From: Kalaharituber pfeilii
Taxonomy: Eukaryota; Ascomycota; Pezizomycetes; Pezizales; Pezizaceae
NCBI GenBank assembly: GCA_015179045.1
Contig: WHUZ01000064.1
Coordinates: 124,001 to 188,000 of the forward strand
DNA: 64,000 nt
Reading direction: 5' to 3'
Position numbers and translations under genes: made by a program. Below the pieces are notes generated by a model that worked only from the letters and a program-made list of their open reading frames with translations, was not told where the DNA came from and ran no database searches. Positions 9,241 through 19,502 of this stretch are shown in pieces. Numbering within the stretch: the first letter of the stretch is position 1; each line of letters opens with the position of its first letter.

Positions 9241-10478
9241 ATGCCAAGACGCCCCATCGCATATTTAAACTGGCGACAGCGCTCCAATTCCACCGAACCC
9301 ACAAATTCACCCAATGCACAAATTCACCGGACCCCACAAATTCACCGAACCCACAAACATCAGAGCATCAGCACCGCAGCTACCGCCACGCGCGAGATTG
9401 CAGACCGAGAGGAGGCGCATTGCCTTGCTATGTCGGACTTGGCCTATGACCTGTGGCTGCGGGAGCTGGCGGCGACATTATTCGCTTCGTTCTTGGGTGT
9501 GAAGCATGTCGAGGTCCTTATCCGCAATCTTGGCCCCGGTGGCCCGCACGCCCACTTTGTTGAGTGGCTTAAGGACAACGTCGACCAGGAGCAGAAGCTC
9601 TTTATATTTCCCGCACAGCCTGGCACTCCGGCTCCTACTGAGCCTTCAGTCACTCCTCCGTCCCTCGCTGCCGCTGGTGTAGCTGCGAAGCTGAAGATTC
9701 GCAACTTGACAACTCTTCTTGAGAGCTTGCAGCCGCTTACGGCGAGAACCAATAGAATCGTGCACAGCCTGAGCCTTGCCCAAGTCAAGGGCACAATGAT
9801 GCACTTCAATCCCAACCGGCCGGATCAACCAAGTTCCCCTGCCATCACACGCATGGCCTTTGCCAACCTCGAGACACTCATAGAGGCTGTCCTCGAAAAA
9901 CCATACGAGCGGATCGATCTCGCAAACCCAACCAACCATGCACCCAAAGGGTGGAAAAGAGAGGTCAAGGCATTTCGGAATCGAGTTCAGATGGGTGAGA
10001 CGGACGTTGGAGCGAAGATTAAACAGGAGTGGGAGAAATTGTTTCAGGAATCGCAATGGGAGAAGATTTTACACTTTGCGGTGAGCAAGGGGATGGTTGC
10101 TACACAGGCAGACCATATGGCCGCAAAGCAACAGGTGGAAGCCGCAAAGCAACAGGTGGAAGCCGCAAAGCAACAGGTGGAAGCCGCAAGAAAGCAGGTG
10201 GAATCTGTAGCCAAGAACGAGGCAGATGAGCAAGCGACGGTAGTACCACTGCCCTTTCTCTTATTACATTGTCAACTAACCTTGCGGTGCCCTAGGTATT
10301 GGAACGAATTGACAAACTTGAGCAGAAGCTGCTCAATCAGCAGCTTCTGCTCAATCAGCTCAATTCGCAAAGTAACTCGCACTCACACACTCAGCAATTG
10401 TTGGTCCCACCTGCCGTTCCCGTCTTTACCCCACCAACGCCGGACCCAAGTCCTGATGCCCAGGTCAACACGAACTGA
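9241..10478 (+). CDS. Coiled-coil protein of unknown function, two exons
   Basis: Exon 1 spans 9241-10239 and exon 2 spans 10296-10478. The 56-bp intron has a GTAGTA donor, a CTAAC branch point and a CCCTAG acceptor, and the frame is preserved, giving 393 residues. The first 63 codons include a tandem repeat (AAATTCACCGAACCCAC) that reads as low-complexity protein, so the ATG at 9430 is an equally good start. The C-terminal third has three heptads AAKQQVE followed by AARKQVESVAKNE, then after the intron VLERIDKLEQKLLNQQLLLN, which looks like a continuous coiled coil for oligomerisation. It ends in a proline-rich tail (PPAVPVFTPPTPDP). No family is recognised. Flanking sequence is entirely repeats. 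Confidence 0.7.
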
Positions 10479-10857
10479 GGAGGGACATAGAAAGCTGCTT
10501 TGTGAAAGCAACGTAACAATCCCGTTTTCGCTTCGCAGTTTTGAGCTATGCTGATATTTTTTTTTTTTTTTTTAGGCCATGACTTTTTTTTTTCCCCACC
10601 CGAACCTTCCAGATCCTGAACAAAATTACGGCGGTGCGGTATTACGATGTTGGTTGTCTTCTTTTTTTCATTTTTTTTCATTTTTCCCTTTCGCATTGTG
10701 ATATCCTAGTTTGTGGGGAAACGTGACTTTGGATGTAATCTTCGTTAGTGCCGCCACACACGGTGTGAGTTTTTTTTTTTGCAGACTTATCATCAATAAA
10801 AACATCTTTATCTCACAATCACTCACTGATCTGTCACACACGGCATATGAGCTTCCA

Positions 10858-10888
10858 ATGCACCCATAGGGCGGCAAGCGATTAATGA

Positions 10889-10919
<31 letters not shown>
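10858..10919 (+). mobile_element. Tail-only class A insertion, truncated inside the hairpin
   Basis: A 62-bp insert flanked by GAGCTTCCA (10849-10857 and 10920-10928). It contains CCCATAGGGCGGCAAGCG, ATTAATGATAT and poly(A). The 5' arm of the outer stem is missing, so reverse transcription stopped within the structure. Confidence 0.9.
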
Positions 10920-10923
<4 letters not shown>

Positions 10924-11019
10924 TTCCATAGAGGCTTAAGGGGTGGTCACCGGGGAAATCGGTTTGTATGCTACCAGTTACTTCACAGCCACCAGCACCT
11001 ACATCCAATGAATCCCGCC

Positions 11020-11262
11020 TGGCCTGGCCTGACAGGCCGTGATCTGCATTGGTCTGAAACCGCCTGGACCAGCCTGAACCGGCCTGGACCGGCCTGATCT
11101 ACATGAATCAGGCCAACCAGGCCAGTCCAGGCCACCCAGGCCGGTCCAGACCAACCAGGCCGGTGCAGACCATTCAGGCCGGCCCAGGCCAAACCAGGCC
11201 AAACCAGGCCAACCAGGCCGGTTCAGGCCATTCAGGCCATTCCAGGCCGACCAGGCCATTTA
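11020..11262. repeat. GGCCTG/CAGGCC array
   Basis: Dense CAGGCC words with an AACC or GTCC spacer, running into TTACGTAAATTGAAGCG. Equivalent to the array at 6.7 kb. Confidence 0.8.
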
Positions 11263-11600
11263 CGTAAATTGAAGCGATTTTGGAATTTAACCCAGGCGAA
11301 TTAGATTTTAATAGTCCTGGATATTTCCACTATCAGTAATTGACAGTTGCGCATCAGGTATCATCATCGAAGAATTGAGTCCAGTCTGTTGTATTATCTG
11401 GAAGGTCCATCATTTCTACAATATTTCTTAGTATATATACTTGAATACAAAGTGTGATGCATACTTGACAAAAGTCGTAGACCGCTGCTGTTTAAAATTT
11501 TAGACATATGGGAGATTCTACTAATTTAAATACTCAAACAATCTGGTAAATGCTGGCCTCAATTCAGCTGGATAGCTGTGGAGTGATTCGTTTAATTGGC
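11263..11600. repeat. Dispersed repeat, copy 2, with the LINE-empty site
   Basis: Near-identical to 8060-8400 but with an uninterrupted AAGCGATTTTGGAATTTAAC junction. It therefore records the pre-insertion state of the 6828-8059 LINE site. A GGCCTGAACC array follows at 11600-11670. Confidence 0.88.
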
Positions 11601-11670
11601 CTGAACCGGCCTGAATGGCCTGAACCGCCCTGAATGGCCTGAACCGGCCTGGCCTGTTGGATTCATTGAC

Positions 11671-12069
11671 ATGAGGGCACGTAGTTCTGTGGTGACAGAC
11701 TGTAGCAACTCAGTAGAGTACAATGTAGATAGAGAGAAGAATCTCGAGCCAGGCGGGCTGTAACCAGCAACTGGGTAGCTGCCTATAGGTAGCCGGCAAC
11801 TGTGGACTTGTCGGCTATTAGCAGTCAAATACTTGTCTATAGATTGCATAGCAAAGTGTATGAATACCATATGTAATGATGATAATATTCAATTTAGTAC
11901 AAAGCACATTACGAAATGGCTATGGTTGTGCTAGCACTATAAGATTTGGGCATATTTTACAAACTGCACAGTATGTAATGCAGACAATACCGGACAAATT
12001 CGGGGAAAAGTGTATGTACGCCAAGTCGGCTTTATTTATGGCTGGCAATTTTTGAATTTGAAATTCACT
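11671..12069. other. No gene recognised
   Basis: AT-rich, with short ORFs only. Confidence 0.4.
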
Positions 12070-12354
12070 AATGTAATGTGGTAGTTCCGTTAAGCTACGA
12101 TGTATACCGAAGTAATAACACCGCACTTTTTGGTACAGCATGTAACTACCAAGACCTCGCCATACAACCACCTCAGGACGAGCGTTTGGAAGCGACTCCA
12201 CAACCACAACGTCCCCCCCAGCGAAAATCACGTTCCCGAATACCTGACACTGCAATTTTCCCCCGAGGGGTGAAATTCAGAGGAATCTTCAGCTTACCAC
12301 CTGGTTGTCAACACATCGATTACGCGCCAAGACCATAGCCAAGCACCAATAGGA

Positions 12355-14122
12355 ATGCCGAAAAAGACAGAGACCGGCCCCCCGCCACCGCCCCTCGCCA
12401 CCGCACCCGACCCCGTAGCACAGCGGGTCGAGACACAGAAGACAAAGGCCATGACCGAGACCACCCCCCCTGGACGGGACTGGGAAATAAATGGCGGCAC
12501 GGCTGAACGCAGCCAAGATTGGGTGGTACGGCGTGATCAGAGCGCTCTGGAAGTACAGAGCAAATAGGACAGACATCCCGCACGGCGCCCAACTAGTCGT
12601 GACCATCAAGGACGAAGGCATGGTGGTCCGCACCACGCTCGCGGAGGAGCCATCCCCCCCTCCTCCACCGCCACCACCACCACCACCACCTCAACCCTTG
12701 GGGCTCAGCCCCATCTCGTGCATCCAGACAATCCCGGTGGAGGCCACCTCCGAAGCATGCGGACTTAACTACTACACTCTGCTTTCGGAGACACCCACCT
12801 CCGAAACCCCAACACGCGGGCAGCACCATCGCCCGAGATATCCACGAGAGGGAGGAAGAGGAAGGCTCCGCGCCTGGGCCCCTCGCCGTCCCGGGCGGCC
12901 CCCACACCACGTCGCGTTCCGACGGTGTCCGATATATTCGGGACACCGCCGGAGGACGACCCACCACGCGACAACACTCCTACCCCCACCCCCACCCCCA
13001 TCCCCACCCACACCCCCACCCCCACTTCCACCTCCACTCGAGGCGAAGACAAGGGTAAAAGACGAGAGCCTCCCCCACCGAAGGTACCGAGGGCCCAGGC
13101 CAAGACGGGCATTGTGGTACATGGAGTTGCGCTGAGGAGGGACTTAGGGAAGGTTCAACGATGGCTGGGTGAGGACAATGCGGGATTGAAGAAGATTGTC
13201 GGAGTCCGTTGGTTGCGAAGGAAAGACCTCCTGGTAGGGGAAGGAAAGAAGACGAGTTCGATAGTGGTCTTTCTGGAGGATCATCAGGACGTGGAAAAGG
13301 TTAGACTGGGAGGTAGATGGTTGAAGGCGTCTCGGTACGAGGCTGACAGGGGACGGAGGTGAGGCAAATCGGCTGGGCGCTTTCCCCCCTGCGAAACAGG
13401 AAACAGCGGGGAACACATGTACTTAGTTTGGGGGATTGGAGTTTTTGTAGGTGGGAAGTTTCTGTCGGTGCCGTTAACTTTTCTTTTCTTTCTTTAGCAT
13501 AACACCGCCATAGCCCATAGGGCGGCACGCGATTAATGAAATAAAAAAAAAAAAAAAAAAAAAAGAAACCCCAACAACCCCCCCGCAGGTATCACACCGG
13601 GAACGCAGCCTGCGAACAACCCCAAGAAGCGGAAAGGCAAAGCAGCATCGACACAGCCGTACGCCTTGAAGAAGAGACTCGACGATACGGAGGCCAGAAA
13701 GATCGCCTCAAACGGCGCCCCGTTATCGTACACACCAACAGCACCGGCATCAGCCTCCGAGCCCACTCCCCACCCCAGACCCACCCCGGAACCCAAGACC
13801 GCCCCCCCTCGACCCCAAAAAGCCAAATCCCCGACCCGACCATCCACCCGCGATGCCACCACCCCCAGACCGGCATCGTAATACACGGGATAGCCCTGAG
13901 AAAGGATCTCGGGAAAGTTCGGAGATGGTTGGAGACAGACAGCAAAGCCATGGGAAAGACAGCAGGGATAAGATGGCTTAGAAACAAGAAGACCCTTCAA
14001 GAGGAGGGGAAGAAGACAAGCTCGGTGGTGGTGGTCTACCTGGGGGAAGACAAGGAAATGGACAGGGTGAGACTTGGAGGAAGATGGCTGAGGGCTTGCC
14101 GATACGAGTGGGACAGGTGAAG
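12355..14122 (+). pseudogene. LINE ORF1 (gag-like RNA-binding protein), broken
   Basis: The start MPKKTETGPPPPP is shared with the minus-strand ORF1 start near 63338. A frameshift near 12490 leads into a frame with a run of prolines; after the nested insertion the frame resumes with ETPTTPPAGITPGTQP, a basic stretch NNPKKRKGK, and ALKKRLDDTEARKIAS. A second frameshift near 13880 precedes GIALRKDLGKVRRWLE, IRWLRNKKTLQEEGKKTSS, VRLGGRWLRACRYEWDR and the stop. The block with LGKVRRWL, IRWLR and VRLGGRW is the RRM-like part. The zinc knuckles usual at the end of fungal ORF1 proteins are absent, and the stop falls at the same position in the other copies. Confidence 0.75.
12815..13564 (+). mobile_element. 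ORF1-only LINE copy nested in ORF1 of another
   Basis: A 750-bp insert with the 12-bp duplication GAAACCCCAACA (12803-12814 and 13565-13576). It carries the ORF1 C-terminal half (frame 12925-13362: low-complexity TPTPTP run, then GVALRRDLGKVQRWLGEDN, VRWLRRKDLLVGEGKKTSS, VRLGGRWLKASRYEADRGRR, stop), a UTR of about 140 bp and a class A tail. ORF2 is absent. Confidence 0.9.
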
Positions 14123-14225
14123 GAAGGAAGACGTCCCCAGCATCGACCCACCCACAACACCAGAGAAGTACGTGGGTCTCACATGTAATTAGACGAGTAG
14201 TTAGTTTTTCCTTTTCTTTTAATAG

Positions 14226-14264
14226 ACCCTCGCCATAGCCCATAGGGCGGCACGCGAGTAATGA

Positions 14265-14296
<32 letters not shown>
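14226..14296 (+). mobile_element. Tail-only class A insertion next to an older tail
   Basis: A TCGCCATAGCCC...GCGAG tail with about 26 A is flanked by AGACCC on both sides (14220-14225, 14296-14301) and followed by a second tail whose inner stem is GCCT/AGGC. It is most simply a tail-only insertion into the 3' end of the host ORF1 element; a tandem-tail slippage product is the alternative. Confidence 0.6.
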
Positions 14297-14298
<2 letters not shown>

Positions 14299-14384
14299 CC
14301 CCACCATAGCCTATAAGGCGGCACGCGAGTAATGATATAAAAAAAAAAAAAATAAAATAAAAAAATAATTAAAAAAATAAGCGA

Positions 14385-14745
14385 CTGGTGTACATGGGCT
14401 GGTACTGACCTTTCTTATGTTGCGCGAGTGCCAGCTATTTTACCTTGCTGCGGTTTCACACGAACTTGACACTCGTGACCGGGATGTATGTTTGGATTGG
14501 CATGATGCCGGTCGGTATCAAGACGACGCCGAAACTGGAACCCCCCCAATCGCGGCTTGTAAAAGGGTCAGAGTACGTATGGTTTTTTACTTGCAGGGCT
14601 ACTGCCTGTTATACATTGTAGGACAGGAGGCCGCAAAGCCCCCTGCTTCCTGATTTGAGAGCGTTCCAATTTTGACTTTATCAATTTATAGTATCACGAT
14701 TAGCGAAAATAGAGTAATGCCTTTTTTTTTTTTGCACATTGGGAA
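14385..14745. repeat. Duplicate of the segment upstream of the HeLo-pseudokinase gene
   Basis: About 350 bp (GTACATGGGCTGGTACTGAC through GCACATTGGGAACAGATAT) match 21165-21276 plus 22012-22250, immediately upstream of the gene at 22310. The copy here lacks the 735-bp class B element present in the other, so it serves as an empty site. Confidence 0.88.
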
Positions 14746-14749
14746 CAGA

Positions 14750-14765
<16 letters not shown>

Positions 14766-14783
<18 letters not shown>

Positions 14784-15075
14784 TAAATCACGTAACCCCG
14801 CTTGCAGCGCTGAGCCATGGCAGGCAGGGTCCCTGGGCAAGCCCTCAAAGCCCGGAGACAGGCTGAACAAAGAAAATTCTACATACAAATCCCCGTTCCA
14901 CCCCGCCCTGTCCCCTTCTAGAAACCTGCCTCCAGAAACTTCCGGACGGTTCTTCTGTTTTCTGCATCGGGAAAGCTCCCCTATATCTCTCCACCTCTCC
15001 CCTCTCCTTCCTCTCTCCTCTCCCTCCTCTCTCCTTCGGACACCTCTACAACCTCCTCGGGCAACGTGTAGTATC
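14766..15075 (-). mobile_element. Class B element with non-coding body
   Basis: Poly(T) is followed by a class B tail (CACGTAACCCCGCTTGCAGC, GAGCCATGGCAGG), then GTCCCTGGGCAAGCC and GGAGACAGGCTGAACAA, and a purine/pyrimidine-biased body (CTTCCGGACGGTTCTTCTG, CTCCCTCTCC-like). The body is shared with 21277-22011. No ORF is shared between the copies, so it looks SINE-like or is a non-coding LINE 3' region. Confidence 0.7.
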
Positions 15076-15539
15076 ACGTGACCGAGACCGCATCCTGACC
15101 ATCGCAGCAGCTAGAAAGAAGCAGAAAACGACAAACAACGTCCCTCGACCAGACGGTCGCGGGGACCCTGACAAAACTACGGAAAACGTCGATAAAGAGC
15201 CCTTCACCAGGGAGACAGTAGAAAACGACAGTCAACCGTCTGAAGACACTCATCCACAACCTCGACGCGACATTGACTCCTTCGAACAGCGGGGACTCCC
15301 AGAGACCCCGTTGCGTACCACACCCTCAAATCATTCACGACGTGGAGCGACAAAATTGATTCAGCCAGGGACAGCTAAAACCGACTATCACATATCACAA
15401 ACGACAATCAACACCCTATATAGCGGCAGCCACAAGCCACAACTATAAACAACAACAGCCACAACAACCGCAAACGACAACAGCGACAAGCCACAACCGG
15501 AATAGCCTACCGTATACTCACTATTCCATCTAAGGCATT

Positions 15540-15950
15540 ATGGTAGGAAACGCAGCAGGAGCAAAAAAGGCTAGAACAGCCAAGGCCACAAAGTTGAAGG
15601 ACAAGGGTGAAGAGAAAGAGGATATAACGTTTGGGCTTTTTAAGGGTTGGAAACAAGGGGAAACGGTGGACTTAGTCAAGGGCAAGACCTACAGACTAGT
15701 CGGGCTATACGTAGATTGGGAACCCAAATTCGAAGAACACCACAGACGACGGCTCACTCTAGGCAAGGCGGCGTGGAGGGTAACATCGCGGTTCACCAAG
15801 CGGGGGCCCCAGAAAAGGAGACAACTCTACACGAGCATCGCCAGGAACATAGCTACTTGGGGATGCTGGGCATGGACCGAGTACGCCAAAGGCGCGCCGA
15901 AGGGACAAGACACGAGACTTGGAGAAAATTTGTGTTTTCATCATCACTGA
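15540..15950 (+). pseudogene. LINE ORF2 fragment: RT palm/thumb junction
   Basis: The open frame contains YRLVGLYVDWEPKFEEHHRR, LTLGKAAWRVTSRFTKRG and QLYTSIARNIATWGCWAWTE. These match the RT-thumb region of Tad-like LINEs and the fragment at 6.83 kb (IYTSISRNVATYGSWAWTTY). The upstream 60 residues are lysine-rich and not recognised. The frame ends without RNase H, so this is an internally deleted or truncated piece. Confidence 0.6.
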
Positions 15951-16116
15951 GGGTAATAGTACGAGGACTCGGCTCATCTGAAGTCAGACCTGGCGCTTAT
16001 TTATCTAGACTCACAGTATCAGCCATTTGCACTTCATCAATCAATTGCAATCCTCACTATGCGCTTCCACTTCGCCGTGTCTTTCAACGACGGAACTCTC
16101 TTCGTCATGTCTTTCT

Positions 16117-16179
16117 TTTTTTTTTTTTTTTTTTTTTTTTGTCACGTGACCCCGCGTGCAGCTGTTCGCCATGGCAGGG
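16117..16179 (-). mobile_element. Tail-only class B retro-insertion
   Basis: A 63-bp insert: T run, GTCACGTGACCCCGCGTGC, AGCTGTTCGCCATGGCAGGG. Perfect 13-bp duplication CGTCATGTCTTTC (16104-16116 and 16180-16192). Confidence 0.93.
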
Positions 16180-16204
16180 CGTCATGTCTTTCAATGACGG
16201 GATT

Positions 16205-16858
16205 AGAAGACAGCCGTCGCCACAGGAGCCATACGAGATAAAGCGACGCCTAGACAAGAAAGCAGCCAAGAAGATTGCATCTTCTCCTCCTGGTGAGATC
16301 CCGGCGGCGCCCACGGGAAGCACACCTGCCGCCTCCACCCCACAAAAAACCCCGATCACGACCCCCGAGCCCCCAAAGACAGGTCCAAGACCCGAGAAGA
16401 CAGATAACACCACCCAAGGGACCGACAAGCCCTCCCCCAAGAAGACAGACAAGGCCCCCGCCCCTCCCCCGAGCCCCGTCGTAGTACACGGAATCGCCCT
16501 CAGAAAAGATCTGGGGAAAAGATTGGGAATACGGGCCTGGGAAAGACAGTTGGGATAAGGTGGTTGAGGAAGAAGACCGCGTTGCTGGAAGAGGGGAAGA
16601 AGGCCAGTTCGGCCGTGGTGTACTTGGAAGACAAGACTGACGTGGAAAGGGTAAGGCTGGGCGGGAAATGGTTGAGGATCAGCCCATACGAGCCAGACAG
16701 GAGACGGAAGTGAAGGGCGTTGTATGGATACCCGCATCATGTATGAGCACCGCGGGCAACACATGTATCTAGTGGTCGTAGTTTTTCTCATTTAAATAAA
16801 CCCTCGCCATAGCCCTCAGGCCGGTATGCGAGTAATGATATAAAAAGAAAAAAAAAAA
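16205..16858 (+). mobile_element. ORF1-only LINE copy, 5'-truncated
   Basis: A 654-bp insert with the 11-bp duplication ATGACGGGATT (16194-16204 and 16859-16869). Reading frames show YEIKRRLDKKAAKKIASS, a P/T-rich linker, GIALRKDLGK, then (after a frameshift) IRWLRKKTALLEEGKKASS, VRLGGKWLRISPYEPDRRRK and a stop, a short UTR and a class A tail. No ORF2. Confidence 0.9.
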
Positions 16859-16860
16859 AT

Positions 16861-16986
16861 GACGGGATTCTCTTCGTCATGATGCTTAGCTTGCTCCTCG
16901 GCTGGCATTGAGGTTGTAGGAAAGCTGATGGACCTATCGACAATGAACGATGGCGTTGTCAAAATTTCGTCTCCTGAGTCGCGAAG

Positions 16987-17021
<35 letters not shown>

Positions 17022-17310
17022 GCGAGATCTTATATAGACTAAAACTCCTTACAAACTGATAAAGAAAAATAAAGAAGAAATAAAAATTAAAAGAAACCTG
17101 AAGAATTCAGTCCTTCCCTGCCCATTCCAGTATTTCCGCGATATTGACACCCTTTCCCGGCTGCGTCAAACACTCCGCCCCTTCTTTTGTCTTTCGCTTC
17201 CATGCCTGGCAATCCCTTGCTATGTGTGTAAAGTTCTCCGGGGCCTTTCCGCACCATCGGCACTCCGGTGAATCCGCTGAATTCGATCCAATGCCTGGCT
17301 CCCTTTCGGT
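16861..17310 (-). pseudogene. Antisense remnant of a HeLo-pseudokinase paralogue
   Basis: Positions 16868-16989 match the reverse complement of about 22894-23015 in the intact gene (AGCTGATGGACCTATCGAC, CATCGTTCATTG equivalents). Positions 17276-17310 match the reverse complement of 22785-22823 (CCGCTGAATTCGATCCAATG). The two pieces are separated by a minus-strand LINE end (16990-17272), and about 70 bp are missing at that junction. Confidence 0.85.
16990..17272 (-). mobile_element. 5'-truncated LINE ORF2 end with a shortened tail
   Basis: Poly(T) of about 38 is followed by ATGGCGAGATC; in sense, the element is polyadenylated directly after CTCGCCAT, so most of the hairpin is missing. The body encodes the ORF2 end: the zinc motif (ECRWCGKAPEN), a HIARDCQAW-like stretch and WAG at the C-terminus. 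Confidence 0.75.
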
Positions 17311-17347
17311 TTTTTTTTTTTTTTTTTTTTTTTATATCATTACTCGC
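17311..17347 (-). mobile_element. Micro-insertion of tail end plus poly-A
   Basis: About 23 T followed by ATATCATTACTCGC, which is only the 3' arm of the class A outer stem. It lies inside the HeLo-like antisense remnant. The duplication is obscured by adjacent T residues. Confidence 0.6.
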
Positions 17348-17526
17348 TTGTTTACTGCCAAGCATACGAAAATATGCTAGTTTCTGCCGAATACCTGCAT
17401 GGCGCATAAATATGCAATTGCCCCCTGTCCAAATACTTATTTTTCTGTCTAGTTTAAGTTCCCATATCTGGCGAGCCCCTATTGCATTTCTGCCAAGCAT
17501 CTCACTATAACCGGACGGGAAATGCT

Positions 17527-17527
<1 letters not shown>

Positions 17528-17563
<36 letters not shown>

Positions 17564-17601
17564 CATGTTACCCCGCTTGCAGCTGTCCGCCATGGCAGGG
17601 C
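17528..17601 (-). mobile_element. Tail-only class B insertion
   Basis: A T run, then AATATCATGTTACCCCGC, TTGCAGCTGTCCGCCATGG, CAGGG. AAATGCTG occurs on both sides (17520-17527 and 17602-17609), with three extra bases next to the T run. Confidence 0.75.
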
Positions 17602-17761
17602 AAATGCTGCACTTCGGCAATCCGGTATAGCAAGAGTATACTGTAGGTCTTTCACGGGGAGTCTCATGATCCCTCATTTAGTGCGAGCCTTCAAAAGTGT
17701 TACGCTCTTCATCGGAAAAGACGCAACTCGAAACGTCGCCTAGGATATCTCATCTACCATA

Positions 17762-19359
17762 ATGGCTGAACGTTCACCTTCTGCTCTCCTGACCCTACCC
17801 CCGGAATTACTGTTACTTATCATCCGTTACCTTCCCCACCCCCACTCCCCATACGCGAGCGTCTGCCGCGCGTTTCTCCCTGCTGTTGAGTCTATCACAT
17901 TCCATGCCATCCACCTGAAATCTACCGATCTTCCGCGCTTGCCGACGCTCTTTACTCCCGCTCACCGCCGCCGCGCGCTGGGCTCCATTGATTTCGACGT
18001 GGTGTTGCCGCCGTATGACTCCAAGACTCAAGCAAGGAGGGAGACAGAAGAGGATCAACGACGGAATAATGCAGTGTTCGGAGCGGCAGTGCAGCAGCTT
18101 CTAGGGGAGCTAGCGAGCTGGGATGCGAAGGGGGGAATTACATTAATAGTCAGGGCGTATGCGGAAATAGACGAGCTCCGTTACAAGAACCTGGATGATT
18201 GGAGCTGGAATACTCCAAAAACGGAGGCATTGCCAGAGGGGGGTCGGTATAAGTACTCATTTCTGCACCTAGGAGAAATGCAGGACGAAGGAGAAGGCGG
18301 AGAGGCAGAGATACAATTACCAATTGTGCCTAACGTGGAAGCATTTTATGCTGCACCATCGCAGAATACATACAGTCGTCACTACGCTGCTGCTGCAGTT
18401 GCGACGATTACACGATGTTTCCCGCGGCTGAGGCATGCGGTGTGGTCGCTCTGGGATTCCGAGCACAAGGATGTGCGGTTCAGGAAAAGAATGCGGTCTG
18501 GTATGTGTGCCCATCCACCTTTGCATTGCCCCTCCGACAGTCGCGCGTGGCTAATGACCGACTATAACCATGGAATGGCCCGTTAGACTTCGCCCGCATA
18601 ATCGCTCGCCTTCAACTGCCGAACCTCACTACGCTCAGTATCGATTATCCGTCTTCATCACCCCTCGACCACGCCATCAGCCCGCCAGTCTTGTGCACAT
18701 CACCCGCCGGGGTCCCTACAGCTGACCCGCTCAGCCGTGCGTTGCATGCCCTGACGACACGATGTCCACTTTTGAAGAACTTTTCACTCACATGCGAGGT
18801 TGTTCTCTCTCCCGAAATCTTCTGGCCTACACATGATATCATGAACAGCGACGACAATGCCCCTGAGTCGCCGATATGGCCCTGCATGGAGGAATACCAC
18901 TTAAGCATGAATATGCTGACACCTGCAGGAGGATGGTACTACCTCCCTGACCCGAACCTTGAAAAATACGACGACGACGACTACTGGGTTGACAGCTCCG
19001 ACTCAGAGCCCGAAGAGCGATGTAGGTCCTTCCGTACGCGCTTGGATCCGGCTGAGTTCCGTCCATTGCTACAAGCTATGTCCCGCGCAGTGAGGAGAAT
19101 GCCAAAGCTGCGCAGGTTCTTGTTCGAGATGAATCGGTTGGATTCTGAGAGCTCTGTGGAGATTCATGGGCTTGGCGTTGGGCAACCAGGGGGTCTCACT
19201 GAATGGCAGGAGGACGGGACGAGTGTGCGCAGATGGCATGTTTATTTTGGCAGTGAGACTGGATGGGGCGCGACTGACGTGGAAGGAGACGTCGGGGCAA
19301 TGTGGAAGGGTTGGGTAGGTCATGCAGGAGTTGTAAGAGTGCACACCTGGTCAGTGTGA
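17762..19359 (+). CDS. F-box protein, two exons
   Basis: Exon 1 spans 17762-18500 and exon 2 spans 18587-19359. The 86-bp intron has a GTATGT donor, a GCTAAT branch-like site and a CGTTAG acceptor; joining preserves the frame (RMRS|DFARI) for a protein of 503 residues. Residues about 9-50 (ALLTLPPELLLLIIRYLP, then VCRAFLPAVESITFHAI) form a typical F-box, which in this family binds Skp1 and presents substrates to an SCF ubiquitin ligase. The rest resembles the variable LRR-like C-terminus of fungal F-box proteins (LQLPNLTTLSIDYPS, CPLLKNFSLTCEV) with an acidic patch YDDDDYWVDSSDSEPEE. The substrate is unknown. A tail insertion lies 160 bp upstream. Confidence 0.88.
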
Positions 19360-19502
19360 TTGTGTTGGTGTTTTTGTGCTCACACGCAACGAGATGACTC
19401 CGGACAGGTACTTTTTACCTGTCCGCTCAGGGACAGATAGTTCCTTGTACGGTAAGCGGATCGCCAGTGGCGTGCGCTAATATGCAGAGGTTTTAAGGGT
19501 GT

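Larger units (their letters stand above)
12080..14345 (+). mobile_element. ORF1-only LINE with 5' UTR, split by a nested copy
   Basis: The 5' UTR (about 12140-12354) is matched in reverse at 63340-63730, which marks it as an element 5' end rather than host sequence. An ORF1 start at 12355 is followed by a proline-rich N-terminus, a basic region and the RRM-like C-terminus, then directly by a short UTR and class A tails at 14226-14290 and 14297-14345. No ORF2 sequence lies between ORF1 and the tail. The copy is interrupted by the 750-bp insertion at 12815-13564. Confidence 0.75.

Noticed and set aside
12294..12636. Minus-strand ORFs upstream of ORF1
   Set aside because: They overlap the LINE 5' UTR and ORF1 start in antisense; no support.
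12593..13122. Several overlapping minus-strand ORFs of 115-124 codons
   Set aside because: They are shadows of the proline-rich ORF1 on the other strand (poly-P reads as poly-G/W) and have no independent features.
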